Part shown: one piece after another, positions 26,091 through 35,606 of the stretch
Position numbering within the stretch: position 1 is the stretch's first letter
How the letters are laid out: each line of letters starts with the position of its first letter
Notes under the pieces: model-generated
Told to the model about the DNA's origin: nothing
The model's input: the letters and a program-made list of their open reading frames with translations, nothing else
Databases searched by the model: none
NCBI RefSeq assembly: GCF_900188005.1
Contig: NZ_FZNR01000011.1
Coordinates: 62,001 to 126,000 of the forward strand
DNA length: 64,000 bases
Direction of reading: 5' to 3'
DNA from: Actinoplanes regularis
GTDB taxonomy: Bacteria; Actinomycetota; Actinomycetes; Mycobacteriales; Micromonosporaceae
Program-made: the position numbers and the translations under genes

Positions 26091-27332
26091 GTGACGGCGA
26101 ATCGGGAGATCGACAGCATCCTGCAGCGTGGCGCCGACGGTGGGCGGATCACCCCCGACGAGGCGCTGCTGCTCTACACGGAGGCCCCGTTCCATGCGCT
26201 GGGCGAGGCGGCCGACACCGTCCGCCGCCGGCGCTACCCGGACGGCATCGTCACGTACCTGATCGACCGCAACATCAACTACACCAACGTCTGTGTGACG
26301 GCGTGCAAGTTCTGCGCGTTCTTCCGGGCCCCCAAGCACAAGGAGGGCTGGTCGCACCCGACCGAGGAGATCCTGCGCCGCTGCGGCGAGGCGGTCGAGC
26401 TCGGCGCCACCCAGGTGATGCTGCAGGGCGGCCACCACCCGGACTTCGGTGTGGAGTACTACGAGGAGCTCTTCTCGTCGGTCAAGGGCGCCTACCCGCA
26501 GCTCGCCATCCACTCGATCGGCCCGAGCGAGATCCTGCACATGGCCAAGGTCTCGGGTGTCTCCATCGAGGAGGCGATCATCCGGATCAAGGCGGCCGGG
26601 CTGGACTCGATCGCGGGTGCCGGTGCCGAGATGCTGCCCGAGCGGCCGCGCAAGGCGATCGCCCCGCTGAAGGAGAGCGGCGCGCGCTGGCTCGAGGTGA
26701 TGGCGGTGGCGCACCGTAACGGCCTCTCCTCGACCGCGACCATGATGATGGGCACCGGCGAGACCGCCGCCGAGCGCGTCGAGCACATCCGGATGATCCG
26801 CGACGTGCAGGACCTGGCGGTGGCGAACGGTTACCGCGACGTCGCCGTCGAGGAGTCGCAGGAGATCGGCGGCTTCCGCGCCTTCATCCCGTGGACCTAC
26901 CAGCCGGAGAACAACCATCTGAAGGGCCGCACCCAGGCCACCACGATGGAATATCTCCGGTTCATCGCGGTCTCCCGGCTGTTCTTCGACAATGTCGCGC
27001 ACCTGCAGGCGTCGTGGCTGACCACCGGCAAGGACATCGGCCAGCTCTCGCTGCACATGGGCGTCGACGACCTGGGCTCGATCATGCTGGAGGAGAACGT
27101 CATCTCCTCGGCCGGCGCCCGGCACCGCTCCAACCTGCAGGAACTCATCTCGATGATCCGTACCGCGGACCGGATCCCGGCATGGCGCGACACCTGGTAC
27201 CGGCGTCTCGCCGTGCACCACACGGCTGCCGACGACCCCACCGACGAGCGTGTCGTCTCGCACTTCTCGTCGATCGCGCTGCCCGGTGGTGGCGCGGGCC
27301 GCACCCAACTCCCTTTGGTTGAGGTCAACTAG
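26091..27332 (+). CDS. mqnC: Cyclic dehypoxanthine futalosine synthase, radical SAM (MqnC)
   Basis: Radical-SAM enzyme that cyclises dehypoxanthinyl futalosine to cyclic DHFL in menaquinone biosynthesis. The 413-residue protein has the cluster cysteines in CVTACKFC (C68, C72, C75), preceded by YLIDRNINYTNVC. LQGGHHPDFGVEYYEELF and SLHMGVDDLGSIMLEENVISSAG are MqnC signatures and separate it from MqnE. The start is GTG 26091. It lies 33 bases after the TetR stop on the same strand, so low-level readthrough from that gene is possible. Confidence 0.95.
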   Translation: MTANREIDSILQRGADGGRITPDEALLLYTEAPFHALGEAADTVRRRRYPDGIVTYLIDRNINYTNVCVTACKFCAFFRAPKHKEGWSHPTEEILRRCGEAVELGATQVMLQGGHHPDFGVEYYEELFSSVKGAYPQLAIHSIGPSEILHMAKVSGVSIEEAIIRIKAAGLDSIAGAGAEMLPERPRKAIAPLKESGARWLEVMAVAHRNGLSSTATMMMGTGETAAERVEHIRMIRDVQDLAVANGYRDVAVEESQEIGGFRAFIPWTYQPENNHLKGRTQATTMEYLRFIAVSRLFFDNVAHLQASWLTTGKDIGQLSLHMGVDDLGSIMLEENVISSAGARHRSNLQELISMIRTADRIPAWRDTWYRRLAVHHTAADDPTDERVVSHFSSIALPGGGAGRTQLPLVEVN

Positions 27333-27374
27333 GACCGAACGATCGACAGACGTGGGTGTGTCTGTCGATGCAGA

Positions 27375-27671
27375 GTGTCACGCATGTTGAACAGCAGCGT
27401 GTCACTGCTGACCGCCATCCTGACCGCGATCGTGGTGTTCTTCTTCACCGCGGCCTGGATGAAGATGAAGAGTGCCCGGGACGGCTACCGCACCGCGAAG
27501 GCCGCGGTCGCCCCGGCGCGCAAGACGATGTGGTCCAAGATCGGATCGTTGCTCAAGGTCGCCGTCCTGGTCGTCATCTTCGCGCTTCTCCTGGTCGCCT
27601 GGCAGGTGAGCGATCTGGCGGATGCCGCGGACGGGAAGCCCTCACCGAGCCCTTCGGTGAGTCACGATTGA
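27375..27671 (+). CDS. Small two-helix membrane protein, unknown function
   Basis: 98 residues with helices at about 8-29 (VSLLTAILTAIVVFFFTAAWM) and 60-78 (LLKVAVLVVIFALLLVAW), a basic loop between them and a short Ser/Pro tail. No family is recognised. GTG 27375 or ATG 27384 could start it, and CAGAG upstream fits the second slightly better. It follows mqnC by 42 bases and may share its transcript. A hairpin overlaps its last codons. Confidence 0.65.
   Translation: MSRMLNSSVSLLTAILTAIVVFFFTAAWMKMKSARDGYRTAKAAVAPARKTMWSKIGSLLKVAVLVVIFALLLVAWQVSDLADAADGKPSPSPSVSHD
27641..27661 (+). terminator. Hairpin over the last codons of the 98-residue membrane protein gene
   Basis: CTCACCGA pairs with TCGGTGAG around a 5-base loop, ending 10 bases before the end of the frame. 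No U-tract follows, so confidence as a terminator is modest. Confidence 0.4.
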
Positions 27672-27868
27672 CCGTTCGGTCAGATGGGCATCGGCGGACC
27701 GGTGAGGGCTGTATTGCTCCTTCGTAACGAGCCCGCCTGTTGCCTGTACCGGCTCGTTCCCGCTGGTTACGTTGCCTGCGTAAGGCATCGGAAAAACCTC
27801 ATGCGTCGCCAGGCGGTCAGCGTCGGTGACGAGCATTCGGACCCGACCGATGGCGGTCGTATATATAA

Positions 27869-27918
27869 CGCACAAGGCACGGGCGGGATGGGACACCATC
27901 CCGCCCGTTCTGTTGTGC
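27869..27918 (+). other. Very stable hairpin in the menG leader
   Basis: A perfect 13-base stem (arms ACGGGCGGGATGG and its complement, 27879-27908, loop GACA) is extended by GCACAA/TTGTGC outside a small internal loop. It lies 22 bases before the menG GTG and just after an AT-rich TATATATAAC stretch (27862-27869) that could be a -10. It may be a terminator of the preceding transcript or a structured 5' leader of menG. Confidence 0.55.
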
Positions 27919-27939
27919 GGGGTGGCAGAGTGTGTTGCT

Positions 27940-28635
27940 GTGACGCGCGCAGATCTGAACAAGCAGCCGCACGAGGTCGCCGAGATGTTCGACGGCGTGG
28001 CCAAAAGGTACGACCTCACCAACACCGTCCTCTCCTTCGGCCAGGACCGCGGCTGGCGACGGGCGACCCGGGCGGCGCTCGGCCTGCGGCCCGGTGAGCG
28101 GGTGCTGGACGTGGGCGCGGGTACCGGGATCTCGACCGACGAACTCGGCCGCTCGGGCGCGTTCGCGGTCGGCGCCGACCTCTCGGTCGGGATGCTGCAG
28201 GCGGGCCGGCGGGTGCGTCCGGACGTGCCGCTGCTGGCCGGTGACGCGCTGCGGCTGCCGTTCCCGGACGCCACCTTCGACGCGGTGACGATCTCTTTCG
28301 CGCTGCGGAACGTGGTGGACACCGAGGCGGCGCTGCGTGAGTTCGGCCGGGTCACCCGTCCGGGCGGGCGGTTGGTGGTGTGCGAGTTCAGCGCGCCGAC
28401 GAACCCGGCGTTCCGGACGGTCTATCTGCAGTACCTGATGCGCTCGCTGCCGGCGGTGGCGCGCGGCGTGTCGAGCAACCCGGAGGCTTACGTGTACCTG
28501 GCCGAGTCGATCCGGGCGTGGCCGGATCAGGCCGGGCTGGCGGCACGGATCGCCGAGTCGGGGCCGTGGGACCGGGTCGGCTGGCGGAACCTGACCAGCG
28601 GAGTGGTGGCTCTGCACAGGGCGATCCGGCGCTGA
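27940..28635 (+). CDS. menG: Demethylmenaquinone methyltransferase (MenG/UbiE)
   Basis: SAM-dependent C-methyltransferase for the last ring step of menaquinone synthesis. 231 residues, the family length. It opens VAEMFDGVAKRYDLTNTVLSFG, the UbiE N-terminal signature. The SAM loop is VLDVGAGTG, followed by FPDATFDAVTISFALRNV, the UbiE second signature. The start is GTG 27940. The longer frame upstream would translate through the 27869-27918 hairpin and has no family match. It lies between mqnC and the reductase gene, in keeping with a quinone role. Confidence 0.93.
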   Translation: MTRADLNKQPHEVAEMFDGVAKRYDLTNTVLSFGQDRGWRRATRAALGLRPGERVLDVGAGTGISTDELGRSGAFAVGADLSVGMLQAGRRVRPDVPLLAGDALRLPFPDATFDAVTISFALRNVVDTEAALREFGRVTRPGGRLVVCEFSAPTNPAFRTVYLQYLMRSLPAVARGVSSNPEAYVYLAESIRAWPDQAGLAARIAESGPWDRVGWRNLTSGVVALHRAIRR

Positions 28636-28713
28636 CTCGCCGCACTAGCGCGTGCCGGTGACAAATTGGGCGTTTTCCGTACATAGGTCGGGCTGGCTGT
28701 TTAGCTCGAAGGC

Positions 28714-28974
28714 ATGACGGAAATCGGGCAAATCGACGACACCGATATCGACATCGCGATCGACGAGGGTGAAGCCGGCGAGCGGCGTGCCGGTGAGCTG
28801 GCCAACCGCATCCGGATGGTCGCCGCCCAAGATCCTTTACTGGCACAAGACCTGGTAGAGGAGCTGATCGTCGCTCTGGACCGGGCGATGGACGGCACCA
28901 TCAGAGATCATCTTGAAGGTCCGGCTCGTGGCATGGCGGAACGCGTTTTGGGCCAATCTGACCCCATTCGGTAG
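28714..28974 (+). CDS. Small acidic hypothetical protein
   Basis: 86 residues, unrecognised. It is acidic at the N-terminus (IDDTDIDIAIDEGEAGE), with an amphipathic helical remainder (LANRIRMVAAQDPLLAQDLVEELIVALDRAMDG). Base composition is less GC-rich than its neighbours. GAAGG lies unusually close to the ATG. It fits between menG and the reductase and ends before the TAGGCCGAC dyad. It is probably real but not certain. Confidence 0.5.
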   Translation: MTEIGQIDDTDIDIAIDEGEAGERRAGELANRIRMVAAQDPLLAQDLVEELIVALDRAMDGTIRDHLEGPARGMAERVLGQSDPIR

Positions 28975-28989
28975 CCGCGCCAAAACAAT

Positions 28990-29029
28990 TAGGCCGACCT
29001 GAACGCAAAGATCGTCGATAGTCGGCCTA
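28990..29029. promoter_or_regulatory. Inverted repeat TAGGCCGAC/GTCGGCCTA upstream of the reductase gene
   Basis: Two perfect 9-base arms are separated by 22 bases. They begin 15 bases after the small hypothetical gene, so a weak terminator or a regulator site is possible. The right arm runs into TAGACT, a candidate -10. Confidence 0.4.
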
Positions 29030-29048
29030 GACTCCGATCGAGGCATGC

Positions 29049-29066
29049 TTGTGAACTAATTCACGA
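29049..29066. promoter_or_regulatory. Rex-like operator upstream of the menaquinone reductase gene
   Basis: TTGTGAACTAATTCACGA matches the Rex operator pattern TTGTGAAnnnnTTCACAA at 16 of 18 positions (counting the four free central bases), with GTGAA-CTAA-TTCAC as a perfect core. Rex is the NADH/NAD+-sensing repressor of actinobacterial respiratory genes. The site ends 24 bases before the GTG start and could also govern the nuo genes downstream. Confidence 0.65.
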
Positions 29067-29090
29067 GCACTGCGGATCGGAGGCTGCACC

Positions 29091-30383
29091 GTGAACGACC
29101 ACTCGCCATCCACTGTCGCTGACGAAGCGGACGTGATCGTGGTCGGGGCCGGCCCCGGTGGCAGTGCAGCGGCCTACCACCTCGCCCGGCACGGTGTCCG
29201 GGTGCTGCTCCTGGAGAAGACCGAGTTCCCGCGCGAGAAGGTGTGTGGCGACGGTCTGACCCCGCGTGCCGTCCGCCAGCTGGTCCGGATGGGCATCGAC
29301 ACCTCGGAGAAGGCCGGCTGGCTGCAGAACCGGGGTCTGCGGGTGATCGGCGGCGGAGTCCGCCTCGAGCTGGACTGGCCCGAGCTGGCCAGCTTCCCCA
29401 ACTACGGCCTGGTCCGTACCCGCCTGGATTTCGACGACATGCTGGCCCGCCGGGCGGTGGAGGCCGGTGCCCTGCTGCGCACGAGTGTGAACGTGACCGG
29501 CCCGGTCCTGAACGAGGACGGGCACGTGATCGGCGTCGAGGCCAAGGCCGGCCCGGGCAAGGAGCCGGTCCAGTACCGCGCCCCGCTGGTGATCGCGGCG
29601 GATGGTGTCTCCGGCAAGTTCCCGCTGGCGCTGGGGCTGGCCAAGCGCGACGACCGGCCGCTCGGGGTGGCCGTCCGGCGTTACTACCGCTCCGCGGTCA
29701 AGGCGGACGACAACTACCTGGAGTCCTGGCTGGAGCTGCGCAGCGCGCAGGACCCGAGCCGGTTGCTTCCGGGCTATGGATGGATCTTCGGGCTGGGCGA
29801 CGGCCGGGTGAACGTGGGCCTCGGCATCCTGAACTCGTCCAACGCCTTCGGCAAGACGAACTACCGGCACCTGCTGACCGACTGGCTCGGCTCCACCCCG
29901 GAGGACTGGGGGATGCGGGACGAGGCGAACGCGGAGGGCCCGACGCTCGGCGCGGCGCTCCCGATGGGCTTCAACCGGGTGCCGCATTACACCCGCGGGG
30001 TAATGCTGGTCGGTGATTCGGGTGGCATGGTCAACCCGATGAACGGCGAGGGCATCGCCTACGCGATGGAGTCGGGCGAGCTGGCCGCCGAGGTGGCGGT
30101 GCAGGCGTTGGCCCGCCCGGCGGGACCGGAGCGGGAGCGGGCGCTGCGGGCGTACCCGACCGAGTTGAGCCTGCGGTTCGGTGGTTACTACCGACTCGGT
30201 GGCGTGTTCGTGAAGCTGATCGGCAATCCGCAGGTCATGCGGCTGGCCACCAAGCACGGCATGCCGCACCCGACGTTGATGAAGTTCGTCCTCAAGCTCC
30301 TGGCCAACCTCACCGATCCCCGCGGTGGCGACGCCATGGACCGCATCATCAACGGCTTGACCAAGGTGGCGCCCGCCGTCTGA
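29091..30383 (+). CDS. Geranylgeranyl reductase-family FAD oxidoreductase (MenJ-like menaquinone reductase)
   Basis: 430-residue flavoprotein of the GGR family. FAD is held by VVGAGPGGSAAAYHLARHG near the N-terminus, FPREKVCGDGLTPRAV is the family's conserved loop, and MLVGDSGGMVNPMNGEGIAYAM is the second FAD motif. The mycobacterial homologue MenJ saturates one isoprene of menaquinone. Position between menG and nuo favours that role over archaeal-type lipid reduction, but this is inference. The start is GTG 29091 with GGAGG upstream. A Rex-like site lies just before it, and nuoA begins 83 bases after it. Confidence 0.88.
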   Translation: MNDHSPSTVADEADVIVVGAGPGGSAAAYHLARHGVRVLLLEKTEFPREKVCGDGLTPRAVRQLVRMGIDTSEKAGWLQNRGLRVIGGGVRLELDWPELASFPNYGLVRTRLDFDDMLARRAVEAGALLRTSVNVTGPVLNEDGHVIGVEAKAGPGKEPVQYRAPLVIAADGVSGKFPLALGLAKRDDRPLGVAVRRYYRSAVKADDNYLESWLELRSAQDPSRLLPGYGWIFGLGDGRVNVGLGILNSSNAFGKTNYRHLLTDWLGSTPEDWGMRDEANAEGPTLGAALPMGFNRVPHYTRGVMLVGDSGGMVNPMNGEGIAYAMESGELAAEVAVQALARPAGPERERALRAYPTELSLRFGGYYRLGGVFVKLIGNPQVMRLATKHGMPHPTLMKFVLKLLANLTDPRGGDAMDRIINGLTKVAPAV

Positions 30384-30466
30384 CGGCAGATTCGGGCACC
30401 CCCGACCAAAGGACCACAAAAGAGAAAAACTAGTGTGAAGCGGCTAACAGTCGTACGGGAGTGAAG

Positions 30467-30832
30467 ATGACGCTCAACCCATACGTCCCGATCGTCGGGT
30501 TGCTGATCCTCGGCTTGCTCTTCGCGTTGTTCTCGGTGTCTGTCGCACCGATCGTGGGGCCGAAGCGCTACAACCGGGCAAAAATGGACGCCTACGAGTG
30601 CGGTATCGAGCCGGCTCCACAGCCGGTCGGTGGCGGCCGGTTTCCGGTGAAGTTCTATCTGACCGCGATGCTCTTCATCATCTTCGACATCGAGACCATC
30701 TTCCTGTACCCGTGGGCCGTCTCGTTCGAGGCGCTGGGCCTGTTCGGATTCGTGGAAATGGTCCTGTTCATCGTCACCGTGTTCATCGCCTACACGTACG
30801 TGTGGCGGCGCGGCGGCCTCAACTGGGACTGA
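30467..30832 (+). CDS. nuoA: NADH-quinone oxidoreductase subunit A
   Basis: First gene of a complete nuoA-N operon encoding complex I. NuoA is a three-helix membrane subunit at the quinone-site junction. 121 residues with the family core KMDAYECGIEPAPQPVGGGR and FPVKFYLTAMLFIIFDIETIF. ATG 30467 is chosen because GGGAG lies 5 bases upstream. A GTG six bases earlier is in frame. A lone GTGTGAAGCGG half-site upstream is reminiscent of, but not a match to, a Rex operator. Confidence 0.96.
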   Translation: MTLNPYVPIVGLLILGLLFALFSVSVAPIVGPKRYNRAKMDAYECGIEPAPQPVGGGRFPVKFYLTAMLFIIFDIETIFLYPWAVSFEALGLFGFVEMVLFIVTVFIAYTYVWRRGGLNWD

Positions 30833-30837
30833 TAACC

Positions 30838-31509
30838 ATGGGAATCGAAGAGAAGCTACCCAGTGGGATCCTTCTGACCTCGGTCGAGAAGCTGTCGAAC
30901 TGGGCGCGTAAGTCGTCGTTCTGGGGCGCGACCTTCGGTCTGGCCTGCTGCGCGATCGAGATGATGGCGGCCGGCGGCCCGCACTACGACCTGGGTCGCT
31001 GGGGCATGGAGGTGTTCCGCGCCTCGCCCCGCCAGGCCGACCTGATGATCGTCGCGGGCCGGGTCAGCCAGAAGATGGCCCCGGTGGTCCGGCAGATCTA
31101 CGACCAGATGCCGGAGCCCCGCTCGGTGATCTCGATGGGCGTCTGCGCCTCGTCCGGCGGCATGTTCAACAACTACGCCATCGTGCAGGGCGTGGACCAC
31201 ATCGTCCCGGTCGACATCTACCTGCCCGGCTGTCCCCCCAGGCCGGAGATGCTCATCGACGCGATCCTGAAGATGCGCGAGAAGGTGATGGCCCAGCCGC
31301 TCGGCCCGAACGGGCGCAAGATGCTGGAACAACGCCGCGCCGAGGGAAAGCTGCCGATCGTCGCGCCGGGCGCCATGCCGTCGTCGTACCGCGTCGACAA
31401 GGCCCGTCGCGCGGAATGGACGCAGGCAGTCAAGGAAGGCCGCGAGGAGCAATTGCGGATCGAGAACTGGATGAAACTCCAGCCGCATTTGCGGGAGAGT
31501 GACAAATGA
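30838..31509 (+). CDS. nuoB: NADH-quinone oxidoreductase subunit B
   Basis: Peripheral-arm subunit holding the last 4Fe-4S cluster (N2), which passes electrons to quinone. 223 residues. The cluster cysteines are visible in GLACCAIEMM, SMGVCASSGGMF and PGCPPRPEM. Its ATG is 3 bases after the nuoA stop, and its stop overlaps the nuoC ATG (ATGA). Confidence 0.97.
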   Translation: MGIEEKLPSGILLTSVEKLSNWARKSSFWGATFGLACCAIEMMAAGGPHYDLGRWGMEVFRASPRQADLMIVAGRVSQKMAPVVRQIYDQMPEPRSVISMGVCASSGGMFNNYAIVQGVDHIVPVDIYLPGCPPRPEMLIDAILKMREKVMAQPLGPNGRKMLEQRRAEGKLPIVAPGAMPSSYRVDKARRAEWTQAVKEGREEQLRIENWMKLQPHLRESDK

Positions 31510-32225
31510 GTATTCGACCCGGAACCGAGGGTGACATTCCCGTTGCCGTGCCAAGGGGTGCGGAGCTGGGTGCACCCGCACAGACACCGCCCAGCCCGGA
31601 TAAGGGCATGTTCGGCGTCAAAGGCACCGGAGACGTCTCCGGTTTTGGCCGCCTGGCCCGCCCGCGACCTGCTGTTTCTGACAGCCCACGGCCGTACGGC
31701 GGGTATTTCGACGACGTCTATGACGCGTTGGAGGAAGCTTATCCGGCCTTCTCCGAAGCCATCGAGAAGGTGGTCGTGGATAGGGCGGAGCTCACACTTC
31801 ACATCAGGCCCGAGAGAATCATGGACGTCTGTCGGGTAATGCGTGACGACGAGTCTCTGCGGTTCGAGTTGTGCTCCTCCGTCGACGCGGTCGACTACCT
31901 GGGTAGCGACGAGCGGCGATTCCACATCGCTTATCAATTGACCTCGATGACGTATCGCCGGAGGGTGCGTCTCGAGGTGGCCGTCGCGGACGGTGTGCCC
32001 GTCCCGACCGTCACCAGCGTCTACCCGACCGCTGACTGGCAGGAGCGGGAGGTCTACGACATGTTCGGCGTCGTCTTCGCCGGCCACCCCAACCTCACCC
32101 GGATCCTGATGCCGGACGACTGGGAGGGCCATCCCCAGCGCAAGGATTACCCGCTCGGCGGGGTTCCCGTGGAATACAAGGGCGCCGAGATCCCGCCGCC
32201 CGACCAGCGGAGGGTCTACCAGTGA
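31506..32225 (+). CDS. nuoC: NADH-quinone oxidoreductase subunit C
   Basis: 30-kDa-type subunit, 239 residues, with the conserved block EREVYDMFGVVFAGHPNLTR and WEGHPQRKDYPLGG near the C-terminus. The first 60 residues are a variable, Pro- and Gly-rich extension. It is a separate gene rather than the fused NuoCD seen in enterobacteria. It overlaps nuoB at its start and nuoD at its end (GTGA). Confidence 0.95.
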   Translation: MSIRPGTEGDIPVAVPRGAELGAPAQTPPSPDKGMFGVKGTGDVSGFGRLARPRPAVSDSPRPYGGYFDDVYDALEEAYPAFSEAIEKVVVDRAELTLHIRPERIMDVCRVMRDDESLRFELCSSVDAVDYLGSDERRFHIAYQLTSMTYRRRVRLEVAVADGVPVPTVTSVYPTADWQEREVYDMFGVVFAGHPNLTRILMPDDWEGHPQRKDYPLGGVPVEYKGAEIPPPDQRRVYQ

Positions 32226-33547
32226 CCACGCCTGAATACGCGAGCGAGCGCGAGACCACCGAGGGCCGGGTCTTCACGGTCACCGGCGGCGACTGGGACA
32301 GCGTCACGTCCAGCATCGACCCGCTCAGCAACGAGAAGATCGTCGTCAACATGGGTCCTCAGCACCCGTCCACGCACGGCGTGCTCCGGCTGGTGCTGGA
32401 GCTCGAGGGCGAGACGGTGACCGAGTGCCGCCCGGTGGTCGGTTACCTGCACACCGGGATCGAGAAGAACCTGGAGTACCGCACCTGGACCCAGGGCGTC
32501 ACGTTCGTGACCCGGATGGACTACCTGTCCAACATGTCGAACGAGGCGGCGTACTGCCTCGCGGTGGAGAAGCTGCTCGGGATCACCGATCAGATCACCG
32601 AGCGGGCCAGCACGATCCGGGTCATGTTCATGGAGCTGCAGCGGATCGCCTCGCACCTGGTCTGGCTCGCCACCACCGGCATGGAGCTGGGCGCGATCTC
32701 GATGATGCTGTACGGCTTCCGGGAGCGTGAGTACATCCTCGACATCTTCGAGGAGACCTCCGGACTGCGGATGAACAACGGGTACATCCGGCCTGGCGGC
32801 CTGGCCCAGGACCTGCCCGAGTCGGCGGTCAAGAAGATCCGGGACTTCCTCGTGTACCTGCCGAAGAAGCTCAAGGAATACGAGGCGATGCTCTCCGGCC
32901 AGGTGATCTGGCAGAAGCGCACGCAGGGGGTCGCCGTCCTGGACGTGACCGGCTGCCTGGCGCTGGGCGTCACCGGGCCGGTGCTGCGGGCCGCGGGTCT
33001 GCCCTGGGACCTGCGCAAGACCATGCCGTACGCCGGTTACGAGACGTACGAGTTCAACGTCCCGACCGCGACCACCGCCGACGTCTGGGGTCGTTACCTG
33101 GTGCGGCTGGCGGAGATCCGGGAGTCGCTCGGCATCGTCGAGCAGGCGCTCGACCGGCTCAAGCCGGGACCGATCTGGGTCGCGGACAAGAAGATCGCCT
33201 GGCCCGCCCAGCTCGCCCTGGGCGTCGACGGTCTCGGCAACTCCTTGGAGCACGTCGCCAAGATCATGGGCCAGTCGATGGAATCGCTGATCCACCATTT
33301 CAAGCTCGTGACCGAGGGCTTCCGGGTTCCGCCTGGTCAAGTCTACGTAGCGGTCGAGCATCCGCGTGGCGAACTCGGCGTACACGCGGTTTCTGACGGC
33401 GGCACCCATCCCTACCGGGTGCACTACCGCGAGCCGAGCTTCGTCAACCTTCAGGCCATCCCCGCGATGGCCGAGGGCGCCCTGCTCGCCGACGTGATCG
33501 CCGGCGGCGCGTCCCTGGACCCGGTGATGGGTGGGTGTGATCGCTGA
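32222..33547 (+). CDS. nuoD: NADH-quinone oxidoreductase subunit D
   Basis: 49-kDa-type subunit forming much of the quinone pocket, 441 residues. NMGPQHPSTHGVLRLVLELEGE is the family signature and holds the His-x-x-Thr-His of the quinone headgroup site. It starts with GTG overlapping the nuoC stop and shares its stop with the nuoE start (TGATG). Confidence 0.97.
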   Translation: MTTPEYASERETTEGRVFTVTGGDWDSVTSSIDPLSNEKIVVNMGPQHPSTHGVLRLVLELEGETVTECRPVVGYLHTGIEKNLEYRTWTQGVTFVTRMDYLSNMSNEAAYCLAVEKLLGITDQITERASTIRVMFMELQRIASHLVWLATTGMELGAISMMLYGFREREYILDIFEETSGLRMNNGYIRPGGLAQDLPESAVKKIRDFLVYLPKKLKEYEAMLSGQVIWQKRTQGVAVLDVTGCLALGVTGPVLRAAGLPWDLRKTMPYAGYETYEFNVPTATTADVWGRYLVRLAEIRESLGIVEQALDRLKPGPIWVADKKIAWPAQLALGVDGLGNSLEHVAKIMGQSMESLIHHFKLVTEGFRVPPGQVYVAVEHPRGELGVHAVSDGGTHPYRVHYREPSFVNLQAIPAMAEGALLADVIAGGASLDPVMGGCDR

Positions 33548-34289
33548 TGACCGATATCGCCATCGACTTCTCCCCGGCGGCTGCCCCGCTGGCGGAGAAG
33601 CTGCTCGGGGCCGCGCAGGAGGTGCTGGCCCGCTACCCGGTCGGCCGGGAACGCTCGGCGTTGCTGCCGCTGCTGCACCTGGTGCAGACCGAGGAGGGTT
33701 ACGTCAGCCCGGCCGGGGTGGCCTTCTGCGCGGAGGTCCTGGGCATCAACAAGGCCCAGGTCGGCGCGGTCGCCACCTTCTACACCATGTACAAGCGCCG
33801 GCCCACCGGTGAGTACCTGGTCAGCGTCTGCACCAACACGCTCTGCAACGTGATGGGCGGGCAGGAGGTCTACGACCGGCTGACCGAGCACCTCGGCGTC
33901 GGTCACGACGAGACCACCGCCGACGGCCGGATCACGCTGGAGCACGCCGAGTGCCTGGCCGCTTGCGACTACGCGCCCGTGGTGACGGTCAACTACGACT
34001 TCACCGTCGACCAGGCCACCCCGGAGTCCGCGGTGGAACTGGTCGACAACCTGCGCAGCGGCGAGCGGCCGACGCCCGCCCGGGGCGCCCGGATCTGCTC
34101 GCTGAAGGAGATGCAGTACCAACTGGCCGGCTTTGCCGACCCCAGGGACGGAGCGGTCGGTGACGGGGTCGCCGGCGCGCCCACGCTGCGCGGCGTCCGC
34201 CTGGCGCAGGAGCACGGGATCGCGGTCGCCGGATTCGACCCGGAGACCCCGATCACCAAGACGAAGCCGGCTCGTGCGGAGGAGGAGAA

Positions 34290-34293
<4 letters not shown>
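33547..34293 (+). CDS. nuoE: NADH-quinone oxidoreductase subunit E
   Basis: 24-kDa-type subunit with the N1a 2Fe-2S cluster. The ligands are CTNTLC and CLAAC, in the expected Cx4C...Cx3C pattern. At 248 residues it exceeds the enterobacterial protein by about 80, mostly a C-terminal extension after PTPARGARIC that ends in a charged RAEEEK tail. Such an extension is common in actinobacteria. It overlaps nuoF by four bases. Confidence 0.95.
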
Positions 34294-35605
<1,312 letters not shown>

Positions 35606-35606
<1 letters not shown>

